Assembly: GCA_016584305.1 (NCBI GenBank)
Contig: JACEEZ010009483.1
Location: 591,001 to 655,000 of the forward strand
Direction of reading: 5' to 3'
Length of the DNA stretch: 64,000 nt
Source of the DNA: Chionoecetes opilio
Taxonomy: Eukaryota > Arthropoda > Malacostraca > Decapoda > Majidae
This document shows, one piece after another, positions 9,766-19,689 of this stretch (the stretch's first letter is position 1; each line of letters opens with the position of its first letter). The notes below the pieces were generated by a model. It saw only the letters and a program-made list of their open reading frames with translations. It was not told the origin of the DNA and ran no database searches. Position numbers and translations under genes: made by a program.

Positions 9766-9815
<50 letters not shown>
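9766..9815. repeat. (CA)n microsatellite
   Basis: Unit 2 counterpart of 5508-5541, expanded. Confidence 0.95.
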
Positions 9816-9818
<3 letters not shown>

Positions 9819-9834
9819 TCGCTGTCTGAGAGTG

Positions 9835-10397
9835 GTGCGCACCATAAAGGTCCGACCTTGGTCTATATAGAATGGTCGGCCTACGGGGGAAACCAAAATG
9901 AGACGCCTCGGCGCAGTGACGTCACGTGGAGGTAAACAGCCAGCAGGTTCCGACAAGCAAACACCCGCAGTCCAGGTTTGACCGGGGCGATGAGAGGATA
10001 GGGACGGAGTGTCCTGCTTCCCGCTCGCCTCCTCCTTCTCCTCCTCCTCATTCTTCTCCTATTCCTCCTCCTCATCCTCCACCAGCACAACCTTCATCTA
10101 CTTCTCCTCCTGCTCCACCACCTCAATTACTCCTACTCCTCCACCTCCAACTACACTTCTACCTCCCTTTCTTATGTTGCTGCTACTACTACTCTTAATA
10201 GTTATCCTTGTGTCACTATCATAATAAGAGAGAGAGAGAGAGAGAAAGAGACAGAAAGAGAGAGAGCACACCAACCATTCTATCACTCCCCTCTTTCCCT
10301 CCCATCCAAAATGCTCTCCCCTTACCTCTCCCTTTCCCCTCTCTCCTCCTCCTCCTCCTCCCTCTTGGCTAACCACAAACCGCCATATCCTTAGAGT

Positions 10398-10475
<78 letters not shown>

Positions 10476-10574
10476 CCCCCAAGTGACGTAGTCAAGAGCT
10501 GCGTAGAGCGCGTAGGCCGACCATTCTATATAGACCAAGGGTCCGGCATTCGAGCCAACCTTTATGGTGGTCGA
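9835..10574. mobile_element. Inverted-repeat (foldback-type) element in unit 2
   Basis: Counterpart of 5561-6285, with arms at about 9835-9884 and 10509-10574. The internal (GA)n tract lengths are reversed relative to unit 1. Confidence 0.55.
10400..10472. repeat. (GA)n microsatellite
   Basis: Expanded in unit 2; only about 20 bases at the matching place in unit 1 (6174-6193). Confidence 0.95.
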
Positions 10575-10767
10575 GACCTTCTCCAAGGGTCGGGATTTTT
10601 TACTGACATAAGCGGGCAGTTACGTACTGTCCCCCTTGAGCAAGGGAATGGGGGGGATGTGGTGTGTAAGGTCCTAGCCTTACCTAGGTATCGGTCCTAT
10701 GAGCTCTACAGTGTACAGAAAGATGCAAACTTTAATATCAATTTCAGTGGTATTCATGAAGCTCCTT

Positions 10768-10878
<111 letters not shown>

Positions 10879-10954
10879 ATTACATGACATCACAGAGTTT
10901 ACTCAAGAAAGTATGAAACCAAGGAGTCTCTTTCTAAAGTCAGTGAAAATCTAG

Positions 10955-11252
10955 AAGTGTTTCTGAACTTTTTACCACTTTTTAAACTTTTTAGTAGTGG
11001 GTCCTTACCCCCATGCGCCCCCCCCCCCCCCCTTACTTCTTCAACCAAAATATTTCAAAATAATCCTGAATCAGAAAGAAAAACTGAAAAAATACATGTT
11101 TTTAGCACTTTTATTGTGCACAAAATCATTCATAAACACCTTGCATATACCCAGCAGATTTAGTTAGATCACGTTTAATGAAATACTTGACAGTTCTTCC
11201 TTTTTCTCTGCATCACGCCCCCCTTGGTAATTACCAACGACCCCCCCCCCCC
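10955..11252 (-). mobile_element. Truncated hAT-type MITE at the unit 2/unit 3 junction
   Basis: Same structure as 6664-6959. The MITE runs into a 12-base C run and then directly into the first bases of unit 3. Confidence 0.7.
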
Positions 11253-11648
11253 AATGATAATATTGATAAGCCAAACAATCCTCAGCTTGCCAAGACGCCC
11301 TGCCCCGCGCGGAGGAAGGAAACGCACCACATCCTCGATCATCCCTGAAATATTCCTACAACACCCGCACATCACGGGGGCTTACTGTTACTGTCATCAC
11401 CACAGGAGTGTAGTGTTCGCCCTGATGATGTCCCCCTCTAGCAGTACTGTTACAGGGTGGAGCCAGGGCCACACAGCCTGCTCGGGCGCTGCTTTGACTG
11501 CAGGTTGGCGCGTCCTTACAGCGGCTGGAGGAGGTTTTGTCCCGCAAGGATTATAGTAAGATTCATGAGAGCTCTTTTTGTTTTGTTTTTATTCATAAGC
11601 GAAACATTATTCAACAAACACGAAATAATCACAAGAAAATCATGTATA

Positions 11649-11654
11649 TTTATT
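11649..11654 (-). promoter_or_regulatory. Poly(A) signal of crustin copy 3
   Basis: AATAAA on the minus strand about 90 bases after the stop codon, as in copies 1 and 2. Confidence 0.6.
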
Positions 11655-11744
11655 TGATCATCAATAGATCTCCCTGCTAAGCCTTCATCACCAACTTATG
11701 TAGTTAACGTTGTTTTGTTGGGAGGCAAAAAAGTAAAATTCTTC

Positions 11745-12152
11745 TTAGCGGCCGTAGATATTGCCGCCGTGTCCACCGTGTATGCCGCCCTGGCCATGTC
11801 CACCTACACCGCCATGTCCCCCGTACAGTGGTGGTTTACATGTGTGATGGCCAAGACATCTGTCAAAGCAGCACTTGTCGGTGTAGCCGCAGTCACCGTC
11901 GTGCGCACAGGTGGTGGGGGGGCCGAAGAACCTGGTGGGGGGGCACACGTCGCGCACTACGGGGCACCGGCCTCCCTTTACCGTCGGTCTGCTCTGCTCG
12001 GCAGGAACAGGGTCGTGTACGTCCTTGCAACAGTAACTTTGACCCTCAGGAGTGCGACACCAGTAGGAGCATGAAGCGGGCGCATTCTGCAGGTAAGCGG
12101 GCGCCACACACGCCACCAACACCACCACTGCCACTGCCTGGAGCGACACCAT
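11745..12152 (-). CDS. Crustin with C-terminal Gly/His tail, array copy 3
   Basis: A secreted crustin-type peptide of 135 residues with an open frame throughout. The order is signal peptide (residues 1 to about 19), four-cysteine segment, eight-cysteine WAP core with the DKCCFDRC motif, then a Gly/His tail of about 26 residues. It differs from copy 1 by lacking one nine-residue tail repeat and one Ala, and by Pro for Ala before TTC. The start is set by the acceptor that abuts the ATG. Exon 1 ends at 12611 (AAG/GTGAG), the intron is 12610-12153, and the TATA box is at 12669-12675. Secretion and antimicrobial function are inferred from family membership. Confidence 0.9.
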   Translation of the reverse strand: MVSLQAVAVVVLVACVAPAYLQNAPASCSYWCRTPEGQSYCCKDVHDPVPAEQSRPTVKGGRCPVVRDVCPPTRFFGPPTTCAHDGDCGYTDKCCFDRCLGHHTCKPPLYGGHGGVGGHGQGGIHGGHGGNIYGR

Positions 12153-12186
12153 CTGCAATATCGACACATCTATGGAACCACACTCA

Positions 12187-12206
12187 TACACACACACACA
12201 CAAACA

Positions 12207-12264
<58 letters not shown>
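12187..12264. repeat. (CA)n microsatellite in crustin copy 3 intron
   Basis: Counterpart of 3637-3712. Confidence 0.9.
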
Positions 12265-12266
<2 letters not shown>

Positions 12267-12267
12267 G

Positions 12268-12564
12268 GTACTCCGTATACAGTGTATGGGTAGCACGCTC
12301 GGTTCACAACCGTAAAGTCCCGGGTTCGATCCCCGGAGCGAATAAAGATAAGTGGTCTCTTTAAAACCCGAGCCCCTGTCCACCCAGCAGTGAATGGGTA
12401 CCGGGTGTTAGCCGGAGGTTTGAGATTGAGACCCGCCTTCCGGATGGTTTCGGCCAACACTAAGCACTAATGAAGTAAATTTAAAATATAGCTATGGAGA
12501 CGGGGCCATACGAGTGTAGCTCAGGCCCTGAAAATACAACTAGATGAATACAACTAGATAAATA
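12268..12564 (+). mobile_element. tRNA-derived SINE, copy 3
   Basis: Paralogue of the SINE at 3717 with intact A-box-like and B-box (GGGTTCGATCC) segments and the same ACAACTAG tail. Confidence 0.8.
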
Positions 12565-12668
12565 CATGAAGTTATTTCAACAATGTCTCAAGATGGGGAC
12601 AGAGGCTCACCTTTCAGCAGCCTCGGAGTCAGCGGGCAGACTTGGTGGACAGCGAAGTCGTGCTCGGG

Positions 12669-12675
12669 TTTTATA
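12669..12675 (-). promoter_or_regulatory. TATA box of crustin copy 3
   Basis: TATAAAA on the minus strand, identical context to copies 1 and 2. Confidence 0.6.
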
Positions 12676-13497
12676 GGTTGGCTGGCCGATTGCCACGCAA
12701 GGTTGCCCCTACATCCTTCAGTTGCCTATAACCTCTTGCCAAAACGTTGAAGCTTTTTATAAGTCACACCACCATTAGCTATGAAGCCAAAGGAAGGTAT
12801 TTGTATAACGGAAAAGCGCCCACGATACAACAACTAACACACAAGTATAAGCTAATTTATGTTTGCAGTGCTACCATGCAGACATTCCTATAGCTTATGT
12901 CATTTTTTTTCTTCATATACAGTACTGCATTTTTTCCCCAGACGAGGCGAGGAGGGGGGAGGAGGGACAGGGTTACAGCAATAGCTGGCCGGCCCACCCG
13001 CCCTGTCACCAAGGACCACTGGGGAGGAGAAGCCTGCTGGCGAGGGCTTCCTGCTCCGCTACAGCCACTACATGAGGCTTCGGGTTTGCAACATGGCAGG
13101 GATTTACGTCTCAGCCTGGAAAATTCCACCGAGACAGAAAGACGAATTTAGACGTTGCATAGGAACGCGGGTCTTTTTTTTTTTTTTACGCGTAGTACTT
13201 ATACCGTGTATGTATTAATTGAGTCGATTTTGCAGATTTCTAGGATGCTACTTTCTTATTAATGCTATCTACTGCAGTCGTTGTTATCATTGTTACTGTT
13301 CTTGTTCTCAATGTTGAAGTTGAAAGACGCACTCACGTGCGCAGAAAGTTCCTGGGGGCAGCTAGTTGAGCTTCATTCTAACGACGCAGGACATTTTAGA
13401 CAATCCCCTCGTCATGGAGGTGTGACTCGCTCCTGAATACATCCAAAGACACTCTACAGTAAGAGTGTCTTTGATACATCTCAGGACTCTGCGGTCA

Positions 13498-14116
13498 AGG
13501 TATGGCAAGGTAACGTGGAAGATTTTTTTTTTCTTCAAATCAGTTGTGCAATAGTCCATTTTGGTGAGTTGTGAGTCTATACAATTCATTTTTATATGAC
13601 ACTAGCAGAAACACCCGTCATTGACTGGGTTGAAAAGAGGTGACAAAATTGTTCTAGAAATATTCCAAGTTATTCACTTCGACTGTTTTGAGCATATATA
13701 ACAAATGTCTGCTAAATTTCATCTAGATGATAGAGCTGTTTCCTTCTGGCCAATGTATACGAATTGACTTAACTTTTTGTATATTCTGCACGCGCGCTGC
13801 CATTTTAAGGGGGCGGGGCCTAATTTTGAGAACCCTCCAAAGTCTGTTACAAAACATCCACAGCCTATCACAACCTACAGTTAGGGTCTCTGTATAAGAG
13901 ATATCTTAAAAAGGTACTCTACCTACAGTCGGTCACACATGCCACCCAGTGTCTCATCCCACCCCAACAAACACCCTGACATATAGTACATAAATTATTA
14001 TTATAACATATAGCACTGCATACTAATCCCCCACCCTATCACAGCTCACCCATAGCCCCAAAGCTACATATCATTTGCAAGTTACTTATCCATGCACAAG
14101 TACATTTTATACTTAC
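13498..14116. other. Non-coding DNA beyond the crustin array
   Basis: Unique-looking AT-rich sequence after the array breakpoint. No open frame, RNA gene or clear repeat can be supported. Confidence 0.5.
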
Positions 14117-14293
14117 ATCAAAATGGTCCTCGCAGCACCAACACGCGTGTTCCCTCAAAGGTAAAGCACGCCCAACAGACTTCCACTACGATTTCTTTTT
14201 TTCTTGTCATTGGGCACAAATATGAAAACTTTCTCTTGTATTGTTGCACATTTGCACAAAACAAACACAGTATGTTCTTTTTGTCTGGGACAT
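14117..14293 (-). pseudogene. Decayed THAP-domain exon
   Basis: On the minus strand an ATG at 14293 opens a frame with the C2CH layout of a THAP zinc finger: a Cys-x4-Cys pair in the segment CVCFVQMCNNT, then ESFH, and about 45 residues later CCEDHFD (Cys-x2-His). Two in-frame stops lie between them, and a better THAP reading (PNDKKKRNR) is in a neighbouring frame, implying compensating frameshifts. A perfect donor, GTAAGT, follows CEDHFD immediately. THAP domains are common in domesticated and active P-type and other DNA transposases. This looks like a dead exon, directly beside a DNA-transposon terminus at 14344. The motif is recognised by eye only. Confidence 0.45.
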
Positions 14294-14343
14294 GTTGAAA
14301 GGATAGGCACTGACGGTCTGCTGAATCTTGCTGATGCCATAAA

Positions 14344-14620
14344 AGGCCCCCATCCACGGTACGATTGGTCGTACGATCTGATCCGACAGACCTGATCCGA
14401 TGGATTTCCTACCACCCACTAACGATCCAACCGCACCTCAAGACCAGTTCAGTTGGTAATAGAAACGGTGGAGAGCGGTTCCCATGATGGGTCTATGCAA
14501 CGAGGATCGAATTACTTTTGATGGAATCTGATACCACAACTGAGGAGCGTAAACATCATCCGCGTTCACACCAAATTTCACAGAGGCAGTTATTTTCTTA
14601 ATATATTTCCGGCACACACT

Positions 14621-14716
<96 letters not shown>

Positions 14717-15153
14717 TTACTGTTTCAACATTACCTAGCCTCACTGTCGCTCCTCGAGTTTCTCTGCCAATACTTCATAAGTTGCATTTTTCTTAAATTT
14801 ATCCATTTACTCTTTGCTTTTTATTTCCCACAAACATTCAGTTTCTATATAATTGGATGAATTCTGTCCAAAAGTGCTTCTCATTAAAGAAACAATTCAT
14901 CTTGGTAGTCCTCTCGCGACCCTGTCAGTGGCGAAACTGACGGCTGGCCTCACGATCAACACACTCACGGTGCGATCCGGTCTGAACCGGATGATCTGTC
15001 GGATCTAAAAACCAAACACTGCTTGGTCGCCATCCGACCAGCTGTCAGTCGGTCGGACAGACCAAAATCACCCCACTCACGATCCAATCTGGTTGGATCC
15101 AACCAGATCTGTCCGATGGTCGTACAACCAGATCGCACCGTGGATGGGGGCCT
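14344..15153. mobile_element. AGGCC-terminated DNA transposon with terminal inverted repeats
   Basis: The left end AGGCCCCCATCCACGG is mirrored by CCGTGGATGGGGGCCT at the right, and the arms extend imperfectly for some 35 bases. The 3-base flanks are AAA on both sides. The subterminal DNA is dense in GATC-containing short repeats. No transposase frame is present, so it is non-autonomous at about 810 bases. The AGGCC terminus is shared with the smaller element at 26148, whose TTA duplication suggests PIF/Harbinger; the same superfamily is a tentative assignment here. Confidence 0.65.
14625..14709. repeat. (AT)n microsatellite
   Basis: About 85 bases of AT inside the element at 14344-15153. 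Confidence 0.95.
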
Positions 15154-15312
15154 AAAGAGGCGATCAGCTGGGCGATTGACTGAGAGTGAGGTAGCTGCGT
15201 CACAACCAATCACAGAGCGGTCCGCGGTCACGTGATATTTTGGCCCAAAAAACTGCCTATATCTCATTCATGATACATATCTAAGCAAAAAGAATGTGAG
15301 TACAGTGATATG

Positions 15313-15405
15313 CAGTGGCAGAACTGCGGGGGGGGGGCCTGGGGGAGCACGTGCCCCCCATTTTAGGTGGTGCCCCCAATTTTTATACCACTTGTTCCGC
15401 CACTG
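15313..15405. mobile_element. Short palindromic hAT-like MITE with G-rich hairpin
   Basis: Starts CAGTGGCAGAAC and ends GTTCCGCCACTG, with an internal G run facing complementary C runs around GCACGTGC. CAG...CTG ends and a CAGTGGCG-type terminus are typical of hAT MITEs. The 8-base flanks do not match well, so the target duplication is unproven. Confidence 0.5.
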
Positions 15406-16209
15406 GTCGTGACTCGCCGTGACGCCTTGTTACTCTGGTTACAGGTACTACACTACGGGATAATTGCTCGTTAATTAAGCGTCAGAATTCTTGTTACTAC
15501 CGCGAATGGTTGGTGGTTGCAGTTTTACGCCAGTAAACGCCACATCTCAAATCCTTAACTTTTTTTTTGTGATAAGTAAGTCCACTTCATATCCAAACCA
15601 ACCAAACCAAACTAGTTTCCAATTGCAACATTCTCTTTAATGAATAAGTTTATGGGTGGAGCAGTATATAGGAAGTCATGCAGGCATATATGGGTTAACT
15701 TCCTATTTACTGAGTCATATTCATAGGTGGGTTTTTATTTTTTCTATACCGCCTAAATATCTCAAACTGTAATTAAGAGACGCCGTCATCGAGGAGGGAA
15801 GGGGAGAGAGGGGGGATGAGGCGGAGGATCGTGAGGTTAAGGCCCAGTTGCAAGAAATGGACGTTTTCCATCGAGTAAACGATAGTGAGTGGGGCGCCCG
15901 ACTGTCGTGATACTTCATTGATGAGTTTCATGAACGGCTGATTTTGCCCCCATCGGCATGATGTCCCGACGTCGGGAGCGAGGTGTACCAACCCGTGCGT
16001 TAAATAGAATGATAATATTTACTACTATAAAGAAATTAATTCCAGTCATTTCTATCATGAATTATTGTTTTCTATAACATTAAAATATACTAATACTTGT
16101 ATTAGCAATGCTGTTTTCAATAGAAAGAGGCGGCACGAAAAGATTTCACAAGTTCTGAGGTTGGTCATTTGAGTTACCATGACAACGCCACGCTGGTGTT
16201 CACCTCCTC

Positions 16210-16212
<3 letters not shown>
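15406..16212. other. Non-coding DNA
   Basis: No gene seen. A minus-strand open stretch near 15773-15991 has no recognisable motif. Confidence 0.4.

Positions 16213-16261
<49 letters not shown>
16213..16261. repeat. (CT)n microsatellite
   Basis: Pure CT tract of 49 bases. Confidence 0.95.
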
Positions 16262-16263
<2 letters not shown>

Positions 16264-17672
16264 GATTACAATATATTTGCGTTTGTAGATGATTCTAGTC
16301 AGTAATATTTAGCCATATTACTTATTATCATTTCGAAATGGTAACTGCATAAAAGTAACACATACATTCAATCATAGTTAAAGTCTGTTCACTAATATCC
16401 CAGCGGGAATACCGAGCGGGTATAGGCGTTGGTTAGGGCTGCAATGATCCGTTGAGGAACCATATGAGCCCTGGTGAATCGGTGATGTCCTATGATGCGT
16501 TCACAGGCGTGGTAGTTGATCAGTCTTCTTCAGTTAGACACAGGTAAGGTGGATGACAACGTATTGTTATGAGGTGTGGATGTACTCCGCCCGCCCGCCC
16601 ACCCGCCCCATATCACCAGCCGCTGTCAATAGGTGGCGCGGACATCCACCGCTTATCTTGGGTGCCCGGCAACTGAAAATGATGAATCAGCTGCCTTTTC
16701 GGCTTAGTAACCGCGTTGATTCTTCCTCAGAAATGTGTCACATATTGAATATGTAGAGTATTGATGTTCAATGGAAGTATTTGATTATATATGGTGCTCA
16801 TCGATCATCTCATCGGTAGGGGGTTACCGCCCGACGATTTTTTCCCGATGGGGCACACGATGGGGGTGAAATGACGCTGTTCTTGAACCTGTGCAGTCGG
16901 GCATTTCCACGCCGGGACCCTATAGGGCACACGACGAGACCTTCTTGCAACTGGCCCTAAGCCTCAAGAAACGAGAGAGAGGAGGGGTTATGGCATCAAG
17001 AAAGTCACTCACTCAGTAACCTCATAGCCTTTCCTTCATCATATCGTGGTTCTCCATATACCGTACAAGGAGCCATGAACAAACATATAAATAACCTCAC
17101 TCAGTCCTACACACACGATGAATGAAAGAAATATCACAAGGAAAACATGATGACACAAGATGGCAGGCTACTCACAGCAAAAAGCAGCTCAGTGGGCCTC
17201 CTGTACCTCGCTTCCGGCCTGCTTCCTGCCTTCATCCGGCCTGCCCGAAGCTTGCAGGCAGCCATGGTACCTTAACACACCACAACACAAACGGTAACGC
17301 TATAGTTTGATACGCGAATCGTTTAAATGCGTTACACAACAAACAAATAGAGGTAAACGGCAACCACTCGTTCTACGCACCGCCGTCGCCACCACCACCA
17401 CCGCCAAGCCTCCAGCCTCCTGCCTCCCGCTGAAGTTCACGAGGCAAGTACCAAACGACTCGCAAAGCCTCGACACTTAAGTTTCATTTCACAGTTTTCT
17501 CCTTGATTCTTGTACTGTGACTTGCTTAACTTGTGTCTTTCGTGAGCTGTAAGGTTCTATTTGATGACAGTAAATGTGCCAGATATATGTAGGCTATACC
17601 TTGATTGTTGCAATAATTATGATCACAATCACTTCACTTATTAACTACTTCAATTGTTTCGAAGTGTCTCTT

Positions 17673-17674
<2 letters not shown>
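16262..17674. other. Non-coding DNA
   Basis: No credible coding frame. A GC-richer patch at 17180-17440 contains short CCT/CCA-rich strings but no domain. An imperfect 14-16 base inverted match (around TTCTTGCAACTGG) links 15840-15860 with 16942-16957; it is too weak to call an element. Confidence 0.4.

Positions 17675-17707
<33 letters not shown>
17675..17707. repeat. (AT)n microsatellite
   Basis: AT tract bordering the inverted repeat that follows. Confidence 0.95.
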
Positions 17708-17709
<2 letters not shown>

Positions 17710-17826
17710 TTAAAAGTGATAGCTAGTTCAGCGTTTATTATCTTTTTAAAGATATTTTCTCTTTGTCTTAAGAGTGTCTTATTCTCTTTTGTAATCACTT
17801 TTATGACTTCGCCGTAGCTTGTCATT

Positions 17827-17876
17827 TTTGCAGTATCGCGATTTCGGGTCTAAGAACCCTTCTTCAGCAGCATGTG
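17827..17876 (-). ncRNA. Hammerhead-like ribozyme motif, minus-strand arm
   Basis: Reading the minus strand: CTGAAGA (17867-17861), one extra A, stem II GGGTT/GACCC with a CTTA loop, GAAA (17845-17842), then ATCGCGAT as a very short stem III and a TA cleavage dinucleotide. Stem I is imperfect. The core boxes fit the hammerhead pattern CUGANGA...GAAA, except for the extra A before stem II. Self-cleavage is not proven. Confidence 0.45.
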
Positions 17877-17987
17877 GAAAATGTTTTCTCCTCAGTTGTA
17901 GAGGTGAGCATGACTTATGAACATGAGCATGAACTTCACTCCGCAACTAAGTCATGCTCACCTCTACAACTGAGGAAAAAACAGCTT

Positions 17988-18038
17988 CCACATGCTGCTG
18001 AAGAAGGGTTCTTAGACCCGAAATCGCGATACTGCAAA
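17988..18038 (+). ncRNA. Hammerhead-like ribozyme motif, plus-strand arm
   Basis: Same motif as the minus-strand arm: CTGAAGA at 17998-18004, GAAA at 18020-18023, predicted cleavage near 18031. It lies immediately before the ATG at 18040. The two motifs are exact mirror images across the loop. Confidence 0.45.
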
Positions 18039-18240
18039 AATGTCAAGCTACGGCGAAGTCATAAAAGTGATTACAAAAGAGAATAAGACACTCTTAAGAC
18101 AAAGAGAAAATATCTTTAAAAAGATAATAAACGCTGAACTTTTATCTTTATCACTTATCTATCTTTAATCTTATTTAAGAATTATCTATCTTTATCACTT
18201 TTAACGAGATGTCTCAGAGAAAATCTCCTGCCCGTATATA

Positions 18241-18302
<62 letters not shown>
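18241..18302. repeat. (CT)n followed by (AT)n
   Basis: Compound microsatellite: CT at 18241-18266, AT to 18302. A perfect short palindrome (AAACTCCCGAC / GTCGGGAGTTT type) follows near 18355-18378. Confidence 0.9.
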
Positions 18303-18304
<2 letters not shown>

Positions 18305-18421
18305 TGTTCAATTTGTTAATGTTCTTTATTTTGGATAGAAAAATAAGATTAAATCAAACTCCCGACTCGGGAGTTTGATTAATTAATCTTCTTATTTTGT
18401 GTGCGTTTGTGTGTGTGTGTG

Positions 18422-18578
18422 CAGTGGCGTAGCTACAGGGGGGGCATGTGCCCCCCCATGAAAATCCGGTACCTCCCACTGGCCAGGGGCATCAGAATGC
18501 CCCTGCGCTCCGCTTGCCTTGTGCCCCCCGGGCCCCCCCAGGTGCCCCCCTATTGATAGATACCTGGCTACGCCACTG
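18422..18578. mobile_element. Palindromic hAT-like MITE with C/G-rich hairpin
   Basis: The termini CAGTGGCGTAGC and GCTACGCCACTG are perfect inverted repeats, and the interior carries opposed G and C runs like the element at 15313. The CAGTGGCG terminus is frequent in animal hAT elements. The insertion sits in a GT tract and the 8-base duplication is unclear. Confidence 0.6.
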
Positions 18579-18689
18579 GTGATATGTAGCCTATATTGCA
18601 TCCAAAGCGTCATAATACTCCGCGACTGGGGTTTGAGTAAACAAGTCCAATCATCAAGGATGATAGATAGATTTTATCATCCTTGATCC

Positions 18690-19680
18690 ATATCCATAAT
18701 ATTAGCTTAGTCTTCTTTTAACACTCCCCAATCGTCCCTTCACTAACTCTTGATAACTGAGTCCGTTTCATTCATCTACCAACCTATTTGTTTCTTCCTT
18801 TTTTTAAATCTACATTTGTCAAGTTTGAGTCCGTTCATTCTTGTTCTATCCTGATATAACCGTAAGAATCTTTCCTCCATCTCCTTAATCATCCCTCAGT
18901 CACTTAAATGTGTACGCACTTCCATAAGATCGCCTCTTACTTTTCACCTCTAGTGACTATAAATTCAAAAGCCTCAATCTCCTTTCATAAGTAAAGTTGC
19001 TCATATCATGTATCATCTTGGTCATCTTGATCATTGCAATTATTGCAATCGTACATATATCCACTCTATACGGGGACCAAAACTGTAGCCTACTGGATAG
19101 TCTAGGTGAGGTCTGACTTGAGTGAACCAAATGCAGGCAGCTCTAGAGTAACCTCACCACATCTCTTTTAAACACTCCTGGCAATAAATGTTTGTTAATA
19201 CTGTATTGCCTCTGGTCCTAGCCTCAATACGTACATTGTTTTCTAAGGCAGATATCTGAGCTAGCCTGGACACTCAAATCCTTTTTACATTCTGATCTTA
19301 CAGATTCATTATTCATGGTGTTCCTATTATGAGGATTTTCTCTACCAACATTAATTACACTGCACTTGCCAATATTGAATTCCATCTGCCACCTAACTAC
19401 CCACTCATTCATCCTATCTACTGTAGGTCTCCCTGCACGGCGTCATGTTGGAATGTGGTCAATCCTACAATCCTATCATCAGCAAACTTACTAATATCAC
19501 TACTACTTTATTCCCAATATCTAAATCAGATATAAATAATAAATAATAATGACTGATAACAGACCTCAGCGGAAGCCCACTTGCTACCCGCCCTACTCTG
19601 ACATCCTCTAGCCAAGGGCAAAGCAGAGGTAGGATTCTGTCACTGATACTGTTATTTCCCATCATACCAAGTCTATAATA
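18690..19680 (-). mobile_element. Decayed non-LTR retrotransposon (reverse transcriptase region)
   Basis: Read on the minus strand, pieces of a jockey/CR1-type RT appear in the right order despite stops and frameshifts. SGLPLRSV (the SG-PQGSVLGP box) lies at about 19590-19560, then FISDLD. KFADD (the catalytic FADD box) is at about 19475-19490. WVVRWQMEFNIGKCSVINVG follows at about 19410-19340, and the downstream thumb region reaches 18.7 kb. It cannot encode a working enzyme. Confidence 0.75.
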
Positions 19681-19689
19681 TTTTTTGTT

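Larger units (their letters stand above)
12153..12645 (-). other. Non-coding exon 1 and 5'UTR intron of crustin copy 3
   Basis: Exon 1 ends at 12611 and the intron is 12610-12153 (458 bases), again carrying (CA)n and the SINE. Confidence 0.65.
11253..13497. repeat. Tandem unit 3 (partial) of the crustin segmental array
   Basis: A 2245-base partial unit ending at GGACTCTGCGGTCA, after which the sequence departs completely from units 1 and 2. It keeps the whole crustin transcription unit and its promoter but lacks the inverted-repeat element and the MITE. Confidence 0.9.
17707..18209. mobile_element. Penelope-like inverted repeat (head-to-head 5' ends)
   Basis: Two arms of about 210-260 bases (17707-17915 and 17949-18209) are near-perfect reverse complements around a 33-base loop. 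Each arm holds, from the centre outward, a hammerhead-like motif and then an ATG-initiated frame whose encoded start (M-S/T-SYGEVIKVITKENKTLL) is conserved in both copies, on the minus strand from 17825 and on the plus strand from 18040. A ribozyme motif just ahead of an ORF is the known layout of Penelope-like retroelements. No RT or GIY-YIG domain remains, so the assignment is by layout. Confidence 0.55.

Noticed and set aside
13362..13589. Minus-strand open frame at the end of array unit 3
   Set aside because: It crosses the array breakpoint at 13497, and the same DNA in units 1 and 2 does not keep the frame. No domain was recognised.
15840..16957. Inverted pair around TTCTTGCAACTGG as transposon ends
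   Set aside because: Only about 14-16 imperfect bases match, with no flanking duplication or further arm similarity.
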